A stretch of 64,000 bases of DNA from Antedon mediterranea (lineage: Eukaryota > Echinodermata > Crinoidea > Comatulida > Antedonidae): positions 18,286,501-18,350,500 of the forward strand of contig NC_092672.1 in the NCBI RefSeq assembly GCF_964355755.1, read 5' to 3'. Within the stretch, counting starts at the first letter, position 1; the number at the start of each line of letters is the position of its first letter. This document shows positions 45,091 to 56,440 of this stretch, piece by piece. The position numbers and the translations under genes were made by a program. Under the pieces are notes generated by a model. The model saw only the letters and a list, made by a program, of their open reading frames with translations. It did no database searches and was not told the origin of the DNA.

Positions 45091-47745
45091 TTAAAGAAGG
45101 TAACCATCAAAAATTGCCGCGGGGAAATCAACAACATTATGAACAAGTTTCTTGAGGTATTTAAGGATGGACTTGGAACCTATACAGGGCCTAAAGCCAA
45201 AATTCATGTTAACGCTGATGCTACGCCCTCATATTACAAGGAAAACACGTGACTGCTACAGGAGTAAGTCCAACCGAGGAGAAGGTACAAGCAGTCAAGA
45301 ACGCACCACCACCGACAGATGTGACTCAGTTGAAATCATTTCTTAGACTCTTAAATTATTATTGTGCATTTTTATCTAATGTATCAACTGTGCTCGAGCC
45401 TTTAAACAGACTCTTCCGCAAAGGTGTTCAGTGGCGTTGGTCAAAGAGTGAGCAAGCTTCCTTTTATGAAGCTAAAGATGTTATCATGTTCGGATAAAAT
45501 ACTAGTGCATTATGACCCTTCAAAAGAAATTAGATTGTTATGCGATGCATCAGCCTATGGCATTTCGGCTGTTTTGGCACCACATTGATGGTTTTGATAA
45601 GCCTATTGCATACGCTTCGCGCACTCTGTCTTCGGCAGAGCGGAATTACAGCATGATCGAAAAGGAAGGTCTTGCTTGCGTATTCGGTGTAAAGAAATTC
45701 CACCAATACTTGTATGGGTTGCACTTTGTATTATCATCAGATCATAAGCCTCTCCAATCTTTATTTATTGAATGTAAAGGTATTCCGTTAATGGCCTATG
45801 CTAGAATACAGAGATGGGCCTTAACTTTAGCTGCTTATGATTATACTATGGATTATCGCCCTGGTAATCAGAATGAGGTGGCTGATTGTTGAAGTAGATT
45901 GCCTTTACCTGTTACTGAGAGCAATGTTCCCGTGCCGGGTGATGTGGTTTTGTTGATGGAACACATCATCAACAACGCCTCCTCTTCAGTAAAGTCCGAT
46001 GACATCAGAAAGTGGACCGATAAAGATCCCATATTATCTCATGTCAGACATTGTATATTATATGGTAATTGGGGTAAGACTAACGTACATCTTGACTCAC
46101 AAGATGAGTTCAAACACTATTTTAGACGTAAAGATGAATTAAGTGTATATGATGGGTGTTTATTGTGGGGGTCCCGTATAGTGGTCCTTGCAAAGGGCCG
46201 AAACCTCATTATCAAGGAATTACATGATTGTCACCCAGGGATAACCCAAATGAAAGCTATAAGTAGACAATACATATGGTGGCCAGGTATTGAAAATGAA
46301 TTGGAAAAATGTGTTAGCACATGTACCAAATGTCAGGTTAACAGGAAAAAACCTGCCGAGACACCTTTAAGTATGTGGGAGTATCCAAAAGAACTGTGGT
46401 CTCGAGTACACATAGATTTCATGGGACAATACATGGGAAAGTCATTTCTGATTATTGTAGATTCTTATACTAAATGGATAGATGCAGTGATTATGAATTC
46501 TATAAATGGTGAGTGCACAATTGAGGCACTTGGAAAGATATTCGCCATTCATGGCATTCCTAAGGTCTTAGTGAGTGATAATGGGCCAACGTACACCAGC
46601 ACTCAATTTAAGGAATTTACTGTTTGTAATGGCATCAAACATTATTTTAGCGCCCCCTTTAAACCCTCCTCTAATGGTTTAGCGGAAAGGGCAGTCCAAA
46701 CAGTAAAACAGGGCCTTGCAAAGATGACTGAGGGTTCATTGCAAATCAAGGTATCACAAGTACTTTTTAAGTATCGGATTACCCCCCATTCTACCACTGG
46801 TATTACACCCTGCGAGGCACTCATGGGTAGAATGTTAAATTCACATTTGAGCATGGTACACCCAAACTTAAACAATAAAGTAAGGCTTAAGCAGGAACGA
46901 CAAAAATACCACCACAACCGTCACTCCCAAGTCAGGGATTTCGACATAAATGACAAGGTATTTGTTGTTAACTATGCCAGCGGTGATCGATGGCTGCCTG
47001 GGGTAGTAGAGCTTAAGCAGGGCAGCAAAATGTACGATATAAAGTTGGTAGACGGTAGAGTTATGCAACAACATGTAGACCAAATAAGACGCCGTTTATC
47101 TGTGGGGGAAGACGGTAGTGTTTGTCAAACTGAAAATTCTAGTGTTAATGTTTCTAGTATTAATGTTGATAGTGTTAATGTTTCTAGTACTAATGTTGAT
47201 AGTGTTAATGTTTCTAGTATTAATGTTGATAGTGTTAATGTTTCTAGTATTAATGTTGATAGTGTTAATGTTTCTAGTATTAATGTTGATAGTGTTAATG
47301 TTTCTAGTATTAATGTTGATAGTGTTAATGTTTCTAGTATTAATGTTGATAGTGTTAATGTTTCTAGTATTAATGTTGATAGTGTTAATGTTTCTAGTAT
47401 TAATGTTGATAGTGTTAATGTTTCTAGTATTAATGTTGATAGTGTTAATGTTTCTAGTATTAATGTTGATAGTGTTAATGTTTCTAGTATTAATGTTGAT
47501 AGTGTTAATGTTTCTAGTATTAATGTTGATAGTGTTAATGTTGATGTTGATAGTACTATGTTGATAGTACTAATGTTGATGAAAATCTTGAAGGAACTGA
47601 TCAAAATGATCACTTCAGCGTTAACGCTGGTAAGAATGTCAACGAAAACGTTGCATCAACTGAGCAAAAGAATAACGATAACTCAGTGATTGTTCGAAGA
47701 TCCATGAGAAATAGAAAAGCCCCTAAAAAACTGGGGTATGACTGA
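45091..47745 (+). pseudogene. gypsy B pol: RT edge, RNase H, integrase, repeat-rich C-terminus
   Basis: RT starts with LKKVTIKNCRGE and FLEVFKDGLGTYTGPKAKIH. A deletion at about 45250 removes the whole catalytic palm and rejoins at GVSPTEEKVQAVKNAPPP. RNase H has SSDHKPLQSLF and a single in-frame TGA (45890-45892) within ADC*SRLPLP. Integrase is open from there: zinc site ELHDCHPGITQMKA and CTKCQ; core VHIDFMGQ, LVSDNGPTYTS and SSNGLAERAVQTVKQG (D, D, E). The C-terminus carries about thirteen 10-residue repeats (VDSVNVSSIN). The frame slips near 47550 and ends with VRRSMRNRKAPKKLGYD, a usual gypsy polyprotein end. It cannot reverse transcribe. Confidence 0.87.
47142..47550 (+). repeat. 30-bp minisatellite inside integrase C-terminus
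   Basis: About thirteen nearly identical copies of TTAATGTTGATAGTG plus TTAATGTTTCTAGTA occur, one with CTAATG. The 30-bp unit keeps the reading frame and encodes SINVDSVNVS. Because the unit is a multiple of 3, other frames are also open (Met/Leu/Val-rich on the plus strand, STLILETLTL on the minus strand). Those are by-products and not genes. Confidence 0.93.
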
Positions 47746-47856
47746 TTCGTTCATGTTACTGTGTTAAAAAAAGGTCACAATCATTTGTTCATATGTCACT
47801 GTGTTAAAAAAAAGTTACAATTATTCACTTTAGGGTTCAATGCTTAAACGGGAGGG

Positions 47857-48866
47857 TGTGATATTCATATATTATTTGTTGACCTTTGAACTTTACTGTA
47901 CCATGATAACCATGCCCCGGATGTAGTACGCGATGGGCACACGTGCAACTGTATCACCGCACTGGCGGCACTATGATTAAGGTAGCAATAAAAGAAGACT
48001 TGTTTTACTTTAGCGTACATGTGCTTTTTATATTAATAACTCCAAGTTATTACAGGCACCATTGCATGCGTTGGTAGGAAAGTAAGGGACGACAACATAG
48101 TAACATGAATCGTCTTCCGCAACCTACCAGATAACTTTTTTTGTCTTTCGGGTCAAAAGGGAATCAGCGAGGAAGATGTCGGAGACTGAAATTATATTAC
48201 TATTATTTTGTTACTTTTATTGAGAATGATTCTATTATATTTAATCGTATTTTACACTTATATAATTATTTTGATTGAAACTACTTATTATCATAGAATG
48301 TCGTGGCGCGAACGGTTACCTCGTGAGGAGTTGACATAGAAGCTCAAGGAGGATAAGTTGTGTTAAAAGTAGTTTAAAGTTTGTTTTGCAAAAAGGAACC
48401 ATTTTAATTATGGTTGCTGTTAATGACAATTGCAGACTGCAGTAAATTAAGCTGATTTGAGAGCAACTTGTTTTTTTATTGTAACGATACTAAGCTGTGT
48501 TAGTGTTACATGAATTACTATTTTGAGGACTTGCTATGATATAATTTCCCGAGTTAAAGATGTGTTATTGGCTGAATGCTATAATGATGTAAACTGATGG
48601 AGATAGATAACTTTGAGAAGTTATTATTTGAGTTGTATTCTTTATGATGATTTGAGGTAATAATGCTTAGATATAAGTTGAAGAGGTTAACTTATGTCAT
48701 TGTAATATTATTTTATCTGATTGGTATTACAGGGGTGTGTATTTTAGTCCGTTTAATAATTCACGTTCGATGATTTACAGTCCAGTTATAATAAAAGTCT
48801 TACAATTTAAATACAGAACAGAGTACGAGGTTCTTTTTTGCTCTTTGTGTGTGGCCCACGACATCA
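47857..48866 (+). repeat. gypsy B 3' LTR
   Basis: It starts TGTGATATTCATATATT directly after the purine tract AAACGGGAGGG and probably ends CCCACGACATCA, about 1 kb. AATAAAAGTC near 48790 may be the polyadenylation signal. 47914-48008 match the split remnant at 29855-30590. The 3' boundary is less certain than the 5' one. Confidence 0.65.
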
Positions 48867-48894
48867 TTATAGAATATGTGATTTACTTATAGAA

Positions 48895-49368
48895 TTTCAA
48901 GAGGTCTTTGTATCCAGTGATAAAGACTTGTGAAACCTTTCATTGATACCAGTAATGCACGGCCAATACGGAAACCTCCCCGGAGACAACCTGTGAAGTA
49001 CTAGGAAGAAATAAAGAACCAGATCACTGACTTATTAGAACGAGGGGTTATTGAGCCTACTGAGAGTCTTTGGGCATCGAAAAGGTACCCAGAATATCTA
49101 AGGGAAAGCCGGCCCTTTTATCGCCAGGCGAAAGAAACGAACTGAGTTCCCAAGAAGAAAACGATACTAAAGTTACCGACCTCATCCGATCTTCAATACC
49201 ATTTAAGAATACAACACAATGTACCCGTGCAAGCAACGCCCTGCAAGGCAACATCGTGTGCCGAGTGGTGAAAGTAGTGGAAACTAGCACTATTACTATG
49301 ATGCGGAGCGGAAACGTACTACAAATAGAAGAAACCTCCAGCGAGTATTTTTTTTTAATTGAGTAATA
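48895..49368 (+). pseudogene. gypsy C pol remnants
   Basis: EFQEVFVSSDKDL, NARPIRKPPRRQPVKY and EIKNQITDLLERGVIEPTES are the start of a gypsy RT. At about 49078 the sequence jumps to what appears to be the extreme C-terminus (ISKGKPALLSPGERNEL ... ending 49366), so RT, RNase H and integrase have been deleted. The 3' LTR follows. Confidence 0.65.
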
Positions 49369-49558
49369 GGCATATTGTTAAAGTTTATAATTGATGCTCT
49401 TTGTTTGCTTTAAAATTTAAATAACTAAAACTATAGTAAAAGGCATAGTAGACCCTTTGTATAGAATTGTAAATTAATTGTATTCTTGATCATTTTTAGG
49501 CTAAGCCTATTTTTTTGTATTCTGATTCAGAGGACGAATCAGTCCGAGAGGGGGATAA

Positions 49559-50071
49559 TGTAACGGAATTTGGTACAGTATATATAGCCCAAATCATTTA
49601 TTTCCTACCTATTGCTATAATGTAGCAGGCCAAATAAGACTAAGTTCTGATTTAGCACAAGTGTGAAAATGAAAATGTTGATGTAAAATAAACCACGAAA
49701 TAGCCTAAAAACCCGAATAAATTGACCAATAAATTGACCAAGACAACAGAAAAAGTCTGCCACACTGTTTCACTAACTTGTCAAGACAAGCTAATTATTT
49801 ATTCACAAGTGTCATAGTGATGTGAACATAAACATAAACCCTTTTTACCTAGCAATAATTATTTAATTTAGTGTATGTACTGTATGTGTGTGGGCCTACA
49901 GCGAGCAGACTGAACGAGAGGAACCTGATGATAGGCTAGCTTAGTGAGATTAAACTTCCCATCTGTCCGTAGAATAAACTAGGGTGTGGGACTCTTCCGG
50001 TGGTCCGTTTATTAGAAGGAGCACACTCCTTTCGATAAGCCGAGCATCTTGTCTTTAACTTTATAATAAAT
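49559..50071 (+). repeat. gypsy C 3' LTR, partial, same family as gypsy A
   Basis: A purine tract (GAGAGGGGGATAA) precedes TGTAACGGAATTTGG. The sequence parallels 11048-11490 of the gypsy A LTR, with small indels, until TTATAATAAAT, then diverges. Confidence 0.8.
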
Positions 50072-50395
50072 AACTAGGCTGGCCAGGCTCTAGGCCTAAC
50101 GAACGAGATTGCTACCGGACTATAGTACGCAGTAGAGACAGGCGAGAGAGAAAAAGATTTTCTATCCACTATTTCATCAAATTTGAACAGAAAAGGTCCA
50201 CAGGGTTGTCGTTACAAAGCTTCCTGCCAACAATTTTATGAAGTGATTATGCTATGGGGTGCATGGCCCCAGACTAGCAGACTTTGTGACAAGAAATTTA
50301 CTGGGCCCTAATGTTTATTCAATCTATTAAAAGGTGGCGAAAACAACATGAGGTGAAATTATAACCTGGATTTGATGAGAAAAACTGTTTCACAG

Positions 50396-52091
50396 ATGTA
50401 CAAAGATGCGAAGCAGAGACAAAATATCACTCAACCAATTTCAACACTTATTGCAGAAGATAAGACTACTACAATTGCTGAGATATGATATGACCAAGTG
50501 TCAGACAGTCTTGTTGGATTTTTTGGAATTGATGGAGAGAATCATAAGTGCCTGGATAACTATTCAATTGTACTTGGGAATGATGAAAATACCTATGACA
50601 AGCTCGTCAAAATTGGATCTTATGCTTGTCTCATAAAAATCCACGCATACCAATCCTGATAATGCCAACGTGCAACTGCTTTTCTCACATTATGGTTCGA
50701 CACCAACACCAAAGGATTCAGCGATATTATGAACAACATATTGAGCCGGTGCTTGGACCACTTATAGGTGGATCATCTGATGGTGATTCTCGTAGAAGAA
50801 AGTTGATGCTGGAAGAGGCTTCTACAGCATATGGTGAAATGAAATTTAGGCCAATACCCAAAGCCTTGGGTTTCATCTATTCAGCACGCATGGAAAAAAA
50901 TTTAGGCCTACAGAATAATGGTTATACTATACACAGAGTTTGTGATCAAGATCCAATTCACAATCTTAAGAAAGCTATTAACCCATTAGATTTGTCAACT
51001 ACATGTCGGATGCAACATCGCCACAATTAATCATCTCCACTTAGTGTATAATGAGTTCAATGCAATCCAACATGGTCTGTATAGAGACGATATATTATGC
51101 AGGGATTGACAAAATTGGGCTGCTGCTCAAGGACTTGTTTACAAAACATAATAGATGGCAATGATGGCAAAATATTCTTCTTCTGTATTTGAAGATTGTA
51201 TGGTTTTATCTTGAAATAATAATAATAATAATAATGGCAATTTGTAAAGCGCAAGCATCCGTCTAAAAAAAGACGCTCACTGCGCTACTGAACAAAGAAC
51301 ATGAAAAAAGTTACAAATCTTAAACTACTAGACTACGAACATTACAAATACGCTACAAGTTTTCTGGATAAGACATGGTGAATAAATGAGTCTTAAAAAA
51401 AGAATCACATATGCAGCAATTGTTTTTTGGACTATGGAGAAATTGGATTCTGAACACCCTTAATCTAACATTGATAAACAATTTTATTACCGACATTGCT
51501 TTCAAGATATGCTCCTATCATGTCATTTTGCTGTTATGCTAATTGTTTACTATAGGGACAATCACCCAACATTACAATGCCGACTTGATCTTGTTGGGTC
51601 AGAACCATGTGAAATATACTTCAGTCAGAATGGTGCAAACACATTATTAGATTAGATTAGATTATTAGATGCAGATCCAAATGGTCATTTTCTCGAGCAC
51701 ATAAAAAGCAAGAAAACATTTGGGGAAAATAGTTCCCAGGTAAGCAGGCAAACTTAGGCGTATATCCAGACGAAGGTGAAGAAATTGTTGAATGGAAAAA
51801 GGGCATCCAAATTGCAAGAAAGATGGCTGTTCAAGCTGGAATGCTTCCCGATCATGTTAATGGTGATGGTGATGATGATGATGACTGGGTTTACATCACT
51901 GCATTTTAATTAAATTTAGGTACTGTGCTTTTTTTAGAAAATATTCAAAATAATCATGTACTGTATATATTTATTACAGGAAAGTGGATCCAACTGTCTT
52001 AGTACCAGGATATGGCCATCAGTACAATAGTTTTACAGCTCAATAGCAATCCCGCACTTTCCTATGATAGGCTTGTTCGTGTACAACATCA
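50396..52091 (+). pseudogene. decayed gene of the SSDGDSRRRK repetitive family, main part
   Basis: I recognise this as an uncharacterised, repeated invertebrate gene family; its function is unknown. In order: MYKDAKQRQNITQPISTL, a TGA, YDQVSDSLVGFFGIDGENH and NYSIVLGNDENTYDKLVKIG in one frame; then HIEPVLGPLIGGSSDGDSRR and IPKALGFIYSARMEKN in another (to 51030); QNWAAAQGLVYK near 51105; and, after a LINE tail, FFGLWRNWILN and YYRDNHPTLQCRLDLVGSEP (about 51555). DPTVLVPGYGHQYNSFTA follows at about 51975. The last part continues across the hAT insertion at 52092. Many stops and frameshifts are present. Confidence 0.6.
51217..51400 (-). repeat. LINE 3' tail (CR1/L2-like), reverse strand
   Basis: On the reverse strand GCGCTTTACAAATTGCC is followed by an ATT microsatellite, the usual 3' end of CR1/L2-type LINEs. 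It interrupts the SSDGDSRRRK-family pseudogene, whose motifs resume at about 51410. Confidence 0.55.
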
Positions 52092-52887
52092 CTGGGGCTG
52101 ATCCAGGGTGGGGGGAAGGGTCCCCACGGGGTCCGGATCCCCTAAATTTTAAGGGTGCCCTTTTTTTAGAGGTTCAATATTTTATTCGTGTGACATATTT
52201 GTGTGTATATTAGTATGCACAGAGTAGGCTACACTAACCCCAAAAATAAAGACAGAAATTTATCACAATGCGCGCGATGTTAAGTTACGGCGGCCGATCA
52301 AAGAGCATCGTGAGAGGTGGTGACGCGTGATGATCTCTACTTAAACTTCTAAATATAGATTGTTTCACATACTACAGAGGGCGCATGTAAATACAGTAAG
52401 TGTATATTTAGGTCTAGGCTTAGGGTAGTATTTCCTAGTTAAATTACCTTACATACATTTTAGTCAATCTATTCTTAATTTCCATTTTCATTAACCACGT
52501 TACTATGCGCATAATGCCGCCATTGGCGCGGTGTTGTTATACATTATTAATAAACACTTTTAGTTTTATTCTGAAAATAAATTAATCATGAAAATATTTT
52601 TTTTAGTGAATATTTATTTACCTATAATATAAGATCAAGTATTTTTTATTTCCATTTCACTCAACCACAAACATGTGAATAATGAATGTGGTTGTTAAAA
52701 GATTGTTATCGTCCTACTATAGCTAGATAGAGGCCTATAATATACTATCTATAGGCCTAGCTAGTAGTAGTAGTATAGCTTATTTGTTTACTACGAAACC
52801 CTCGAACGGCTCCATTGGCATTATCTACCTTATTTTAAAGTTGTAGTTAGGCCTCTTATGACCTCAAAATGTGTTTTCTACACCAGG

Positions 52888-55285
52888 TGTTGATGAGGAT
52901 GGTAACCTATCCGATCCAGAAACGGCTGTCAATGATGACATTAATGTAGACATTCAACTTCCTGTGGATTTAGAGATGCCCATTGAGCAAGAAGGAGGTA
53001 AATAATAATTCTTCACAACTGTCCATGTTCATGCAGACAGTATCACGCGTTAGTGAAGAATGTATGTATCCTAAACAACTATAAAAATTTACAAAACGGA
53101 TATACAGTATTTTCAATTAATGTTGTGATTATTTTGCAGTTATTTGCAAGGATGTTGGGGACATTGTTAACAAGCTTATTGATATATCAACTCTAACACC
53201 ATCAGAAATCAATTTAAGTGGTTAGTGTGCAGCCCATCAGATCATGGTGGATACTGCAAGTATTGTGTGATGCTCCCTCCAGATAAGACTAATTTATCCA
53301 ATGCCGTATTAGTTGGGAGACCATTTAAAATTCTTAAGCATGCCAAAGGTAAAGATGGAGTACTTGATTGTCACACTAATTTCCAGTATCATAAAACTGC
53401 TGTAGAAAAATACAAGCAGCTTAGTATGTCTGTCCTACATCCTGAACATCTTGTTGATGTTCTGTTAAATGACGCTAGCAAACAAATCTACAAGGACAAT
53501 ATCCATATTCTCCAAAGTATCATCGAGGCAGTACTGCTATGTGGCAAGCAGAATATTACCCTTCGTGGCCATCGAGATGATAGTACAAGCAGCTGTAGCA
53601 ACACTGAGAAGTTTCTAGCCATATTAAAGTTATTAAGTAGTAGAGATCCAATATTGAGGAAACACCTGGAATCTAGTAATAAAAATAGCACTTAAACTTT
53701 GAAAACCATACAAAATGAATTGAGAGGTATAATTGGTGAATTTGTTAGGAATAAGATAACAATTGATTTGTCTGATCAAAAGTATTCGAAGTACTACACT
53801 ATTATAGCCGATGAGGTTACTACTACTACCACCAACAAACAGGTATTATCATTTTGTGTACGGTTCTTAACCGGTGATGAGCAGGTGGAAATTGCAGAAC
53901 ATTTTGTCAACTTTGTCAACTTAAACCGCACCACAGGCAAGGCGATTGCTGATGCCATCATGAAATCGTTGAGTGACAATGGATTCAACTACCAAAATCT
54001 CAGAGGTCAGGCATACAATGGGGCTTCGGCTATGTCATCTGCTGTAAGAGGTGTGAATGGTAGAATAAGAGAGGTAGTACCATTTAGCACTATACTCCCA
54101 CTGTAAAAGTCACATTCTGAATTTGAGTATCGCATCATCCTGCAAGCTACAAGAAATTAGATGATTGGTTCAATCAATGAAGTATTTTTGTTTTTTTCAA
54201 ACTCGCCAAAACGTCAAGCAATGTTTGAAAACGTTTTAGAACATTCTGATTATGATGGGAAAAAAAAGAAAATTAAGGGTTTTTGTAAAACACGTTGGGT
54301 GGAGCGTCATGATTGTTATGAAACGTTTCATGAGTTGTTTGCACACATAGTTACCACACTTGAAGTTATACTTCGGCCGAATGATTTCCCCCGACATAAT
54401 TGGTAATGATGAATGGTCATGGGATCCCGACACCAGGACGAAAGCACAGGGGCTATATTCAACACTACAGTCTTTTGAGTTTTTAATGTCATTTTTTGTG
54501 ACAAAGCAGTGCTTATTTCCAATTAGACAGATTGCTGTCAAGTTACAACACAGTAATTTGGACTCTTTCGAAGCCTACCATAAGATTGATACAGTCATTA
54601 GTCAGTTACAAGAGATAAGACGTGATATTGATAATCATTTTTCTGCTTGGTTTTCTGATGCATCACAACTTACTGTAAGTGTTGGTGGCGTAGTATCCAA
54701 ACCAAGAACCAACAGGCGACAATTGCACAGAAGCAATGTGCCAGCAAATACCATTGAAGAGTATATCCGGAAAAACCTGGCTATCCCATTCATAGATCAC
54801 TTGCTCAATGAAATGGAGACAAGATTCAATATCGCTTCACTGTTTGAAATAATTCCCGAATTAATTATCAAGAGCATCAACGTTGCACCCGTCTGTGAAA
54901 AATTGTTATTTTGGAGGAGCGACTTGCCATCTCCTTTGTCATATAATGAATTAAGGTACTGGAGAGCCCATTGGATAACCGCAAAGAGAGAAGACCATCC
55001 ACAAAATTTACTTGAATGTCTAAGAAATTGTGACAAGGATATTTATCCCAATATTTATGAGCTCCTCTGTATACTGTATGTTGTGTCTACCAGTTGGTAG
55101 TGCAGAAGCGGAACGCTCCTTCTCAGGGTTAAGACGAGTGAAGAGCTACCTCCGTAATATGACGACGGTAGAGAGACTGACCGGATGATACATCATGATG
55201 TTGATGTAAATGTAATTTCAGACATTTTTATTCTTAGAAACAATAGGAGATTGTTCAAACGGAGCATTCTCAACATGTTGTAAAT
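52888..55285 (+). pseudogene. hAT transposase, ZMYM1-like, decayed
   Basis: A probable first exon (52888-52998, acidic, donor GAG/GTAAAT) precedes an exon after TTTTGCAG at 53140. TTF-type zinc finger region: SDHGGYCKYCVMLPPD. DUF4371-like core: ILQSIIEAVLLCGKQNITLR, then a TAA at 53693-53695 within the same frame, TIQNELRGIIGEFV, YTIIADEVTT and LRGQAYNGASAMSS. At the last site most relatives have Asp before Gly (YDGA), and here it is Asn. Frameshifts occur at about 54090, 54170 and 54400. The C-terminal dimerisation block is SAEAERSFSGLRRVKSYLRN near 55110. If intact it would be a nuclear transposase acting on the element's own ends. Confidence 0.85.
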
Positions 55286-55304
55286 ACTTTAAGATACTAG
55301 ATAA

Positions 55305-55672
55305 TAATGTTAAATGTTCGTGGTGGTGAGCCAGAATAATAGTATTCTGGAGTGAGGGTATGGGTTACCTCTACCTCTCTAGGCTCCCCAGACGCACACT
55401 GGGTTAACAAATGTATTGTAAATAATGTTAAATGTTCGTGGTGGTGAGCCAGAATAACAGTATTCTGGAGTGAGGGTATGGGTTACCTCTACCTCTCTAG
55501 GCTCCCCAGACGCACACTGGGTTAACAAATGTATTGTAAATGTTCGTGGTGGTGAGCCAGAATAACAGTATTCTGGAGTGAGGGTATGGGTTACCTCTAC
55601 CTCTCTAGGCCCCCCAGACGCACACTGGGTTAACAAATGTATTGTAAATAATGTTAAATGTTCGTGGTGGTA
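55305..55672. repeat. tandem repeat of 110-120 bp, three copies
   Basis: Units contain TTCGTGGTGGTGAGCCAGAA, GGTATGGGTTACCTCTACC and CAGACGCACACTGGGTTAAC. Starts near 55308, 55428 and 55540 show high identity, with a partial fourth copy at 55650. It lies between transposase and right end of the hAT element. Confidence 0.85.
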
Positions 55673-56225
55673 ATACACTACTTGAAAACTTATAATGTTT
55701 TACCGTATACTTTACGACGGGTATTGTCTGAATTCTTAATTTTGTGTTTATCAAATTATAAACGGAAAAACTGCTCAATTAAATCAAATATATTCAGTAA
55801 TCAACATGAAAACAATGTCGAATGATAAAAGATTACATGCATCATCAATTGATAATAATAATGAATTATTATCATTTATGACCGTATCGGAAGTACGTTC
55901 ATTGGACTTCCCCCAACGTTTGCATTGAACGCAACAAAAAAAGATGTATCTATAGTTAGTCGCCGCGTGCCTAGGCTATGCTCACTTTGCTGTTTGCTAG
56001 CTAGCGCTAATAAAGTGTCATTCCCGGCGAACTAGAAAGGTGCCATTTATCATAGATTTTGTGTGCGAGAGTACCGTTTCCGGCCATCTAAGTGTGTCCT
56101 GTAACAAAATTTGCTTCGCCACAACCCCCACCCAGGGGTTCAAATACTCAATATCTGATGTGCCCTTTTTATCGGTGGACCCCCCCCCCCCCTCTCAAAA
56201 ATGTCTGGATCCGCCTCAGACATCA

Positions 56226-56313
56226 GAGACAAGATCAACAAAGTAAAGAGACAAATGAAAAGGATGCCATCAATTTGTTTGATGATTTCGCATTGCTAAC
56301 CTTCAGCGAATAC
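56226..56313 (+). pseudogene. 3' part of the SSDGDSRRRK-family pseudogene
   Basis: The frame from before the hAT element continues as RQDQQSKETNEKDAINLF, DDFALLTFSEY and is cut by gypsy D at 56314. Beyond D (from 61602) the frame stays open for a while, but I cannot say where the original gene ended. Confidence 0.45.
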
Positions 56314-56412
56314 TGTAATATAAGGATATACTTTTATATTTAAGAAATTGACCTTTGTATCGGAATTCAAATAGGTTCACAAACTTGACCCAGAAAGTCC
56401 AAAGGAGAGTTT

Positions 56413-56440
56413 GTTTGTTTGTTTGTTTGTTTGTTTATTG
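56413..56440 (+). repeat. GTTT microsatellite at the LTR-pol junction
   Basis: Seven or so GTTT units lie exactly where the D LTR (matching to GGAGAGTTTGT) stops and RT starts. It marks the deletion point. Confidence 0.85.

Larger units (their letters stand above)
52092..56219 (+). mobile_element. 4.1 kb hAT-like element
   Basis: Ends CTGGGGCTGATCCAG and (complement of right end) CTGAGGCGGATCCAG form a short inverted repeat. ACATCA flanks both sides (52086-52091, 56220-56225). hAT elements normally make 8-bp duplications, so the 6-bp direct repeat is either a decayed TSD or slightly misplaced ends. It contains a decayed hAT transposase and a minisatellite. Removing it with one ACATCA gives a continuous frame (LNSNPALSYDRLVRVQHQRQ) in the host pseudogene. 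Confidence 0.8.

Noticed and set aside
47118-47613. Long Met/Leu/Val-rich ORF (plus) and STLILETLTL ORF (minus)
   Set aside because: By-products of the 30-bp minisatellite in the integrase C-terminus; a 30-bp unit leaves several frames open.
55379-55678. 99-codon reverse-strand ORF with HLLTQCASG repeats
   Set aside because: It is the translation of the 110-120 bp tandem repeat inside the hAT element.
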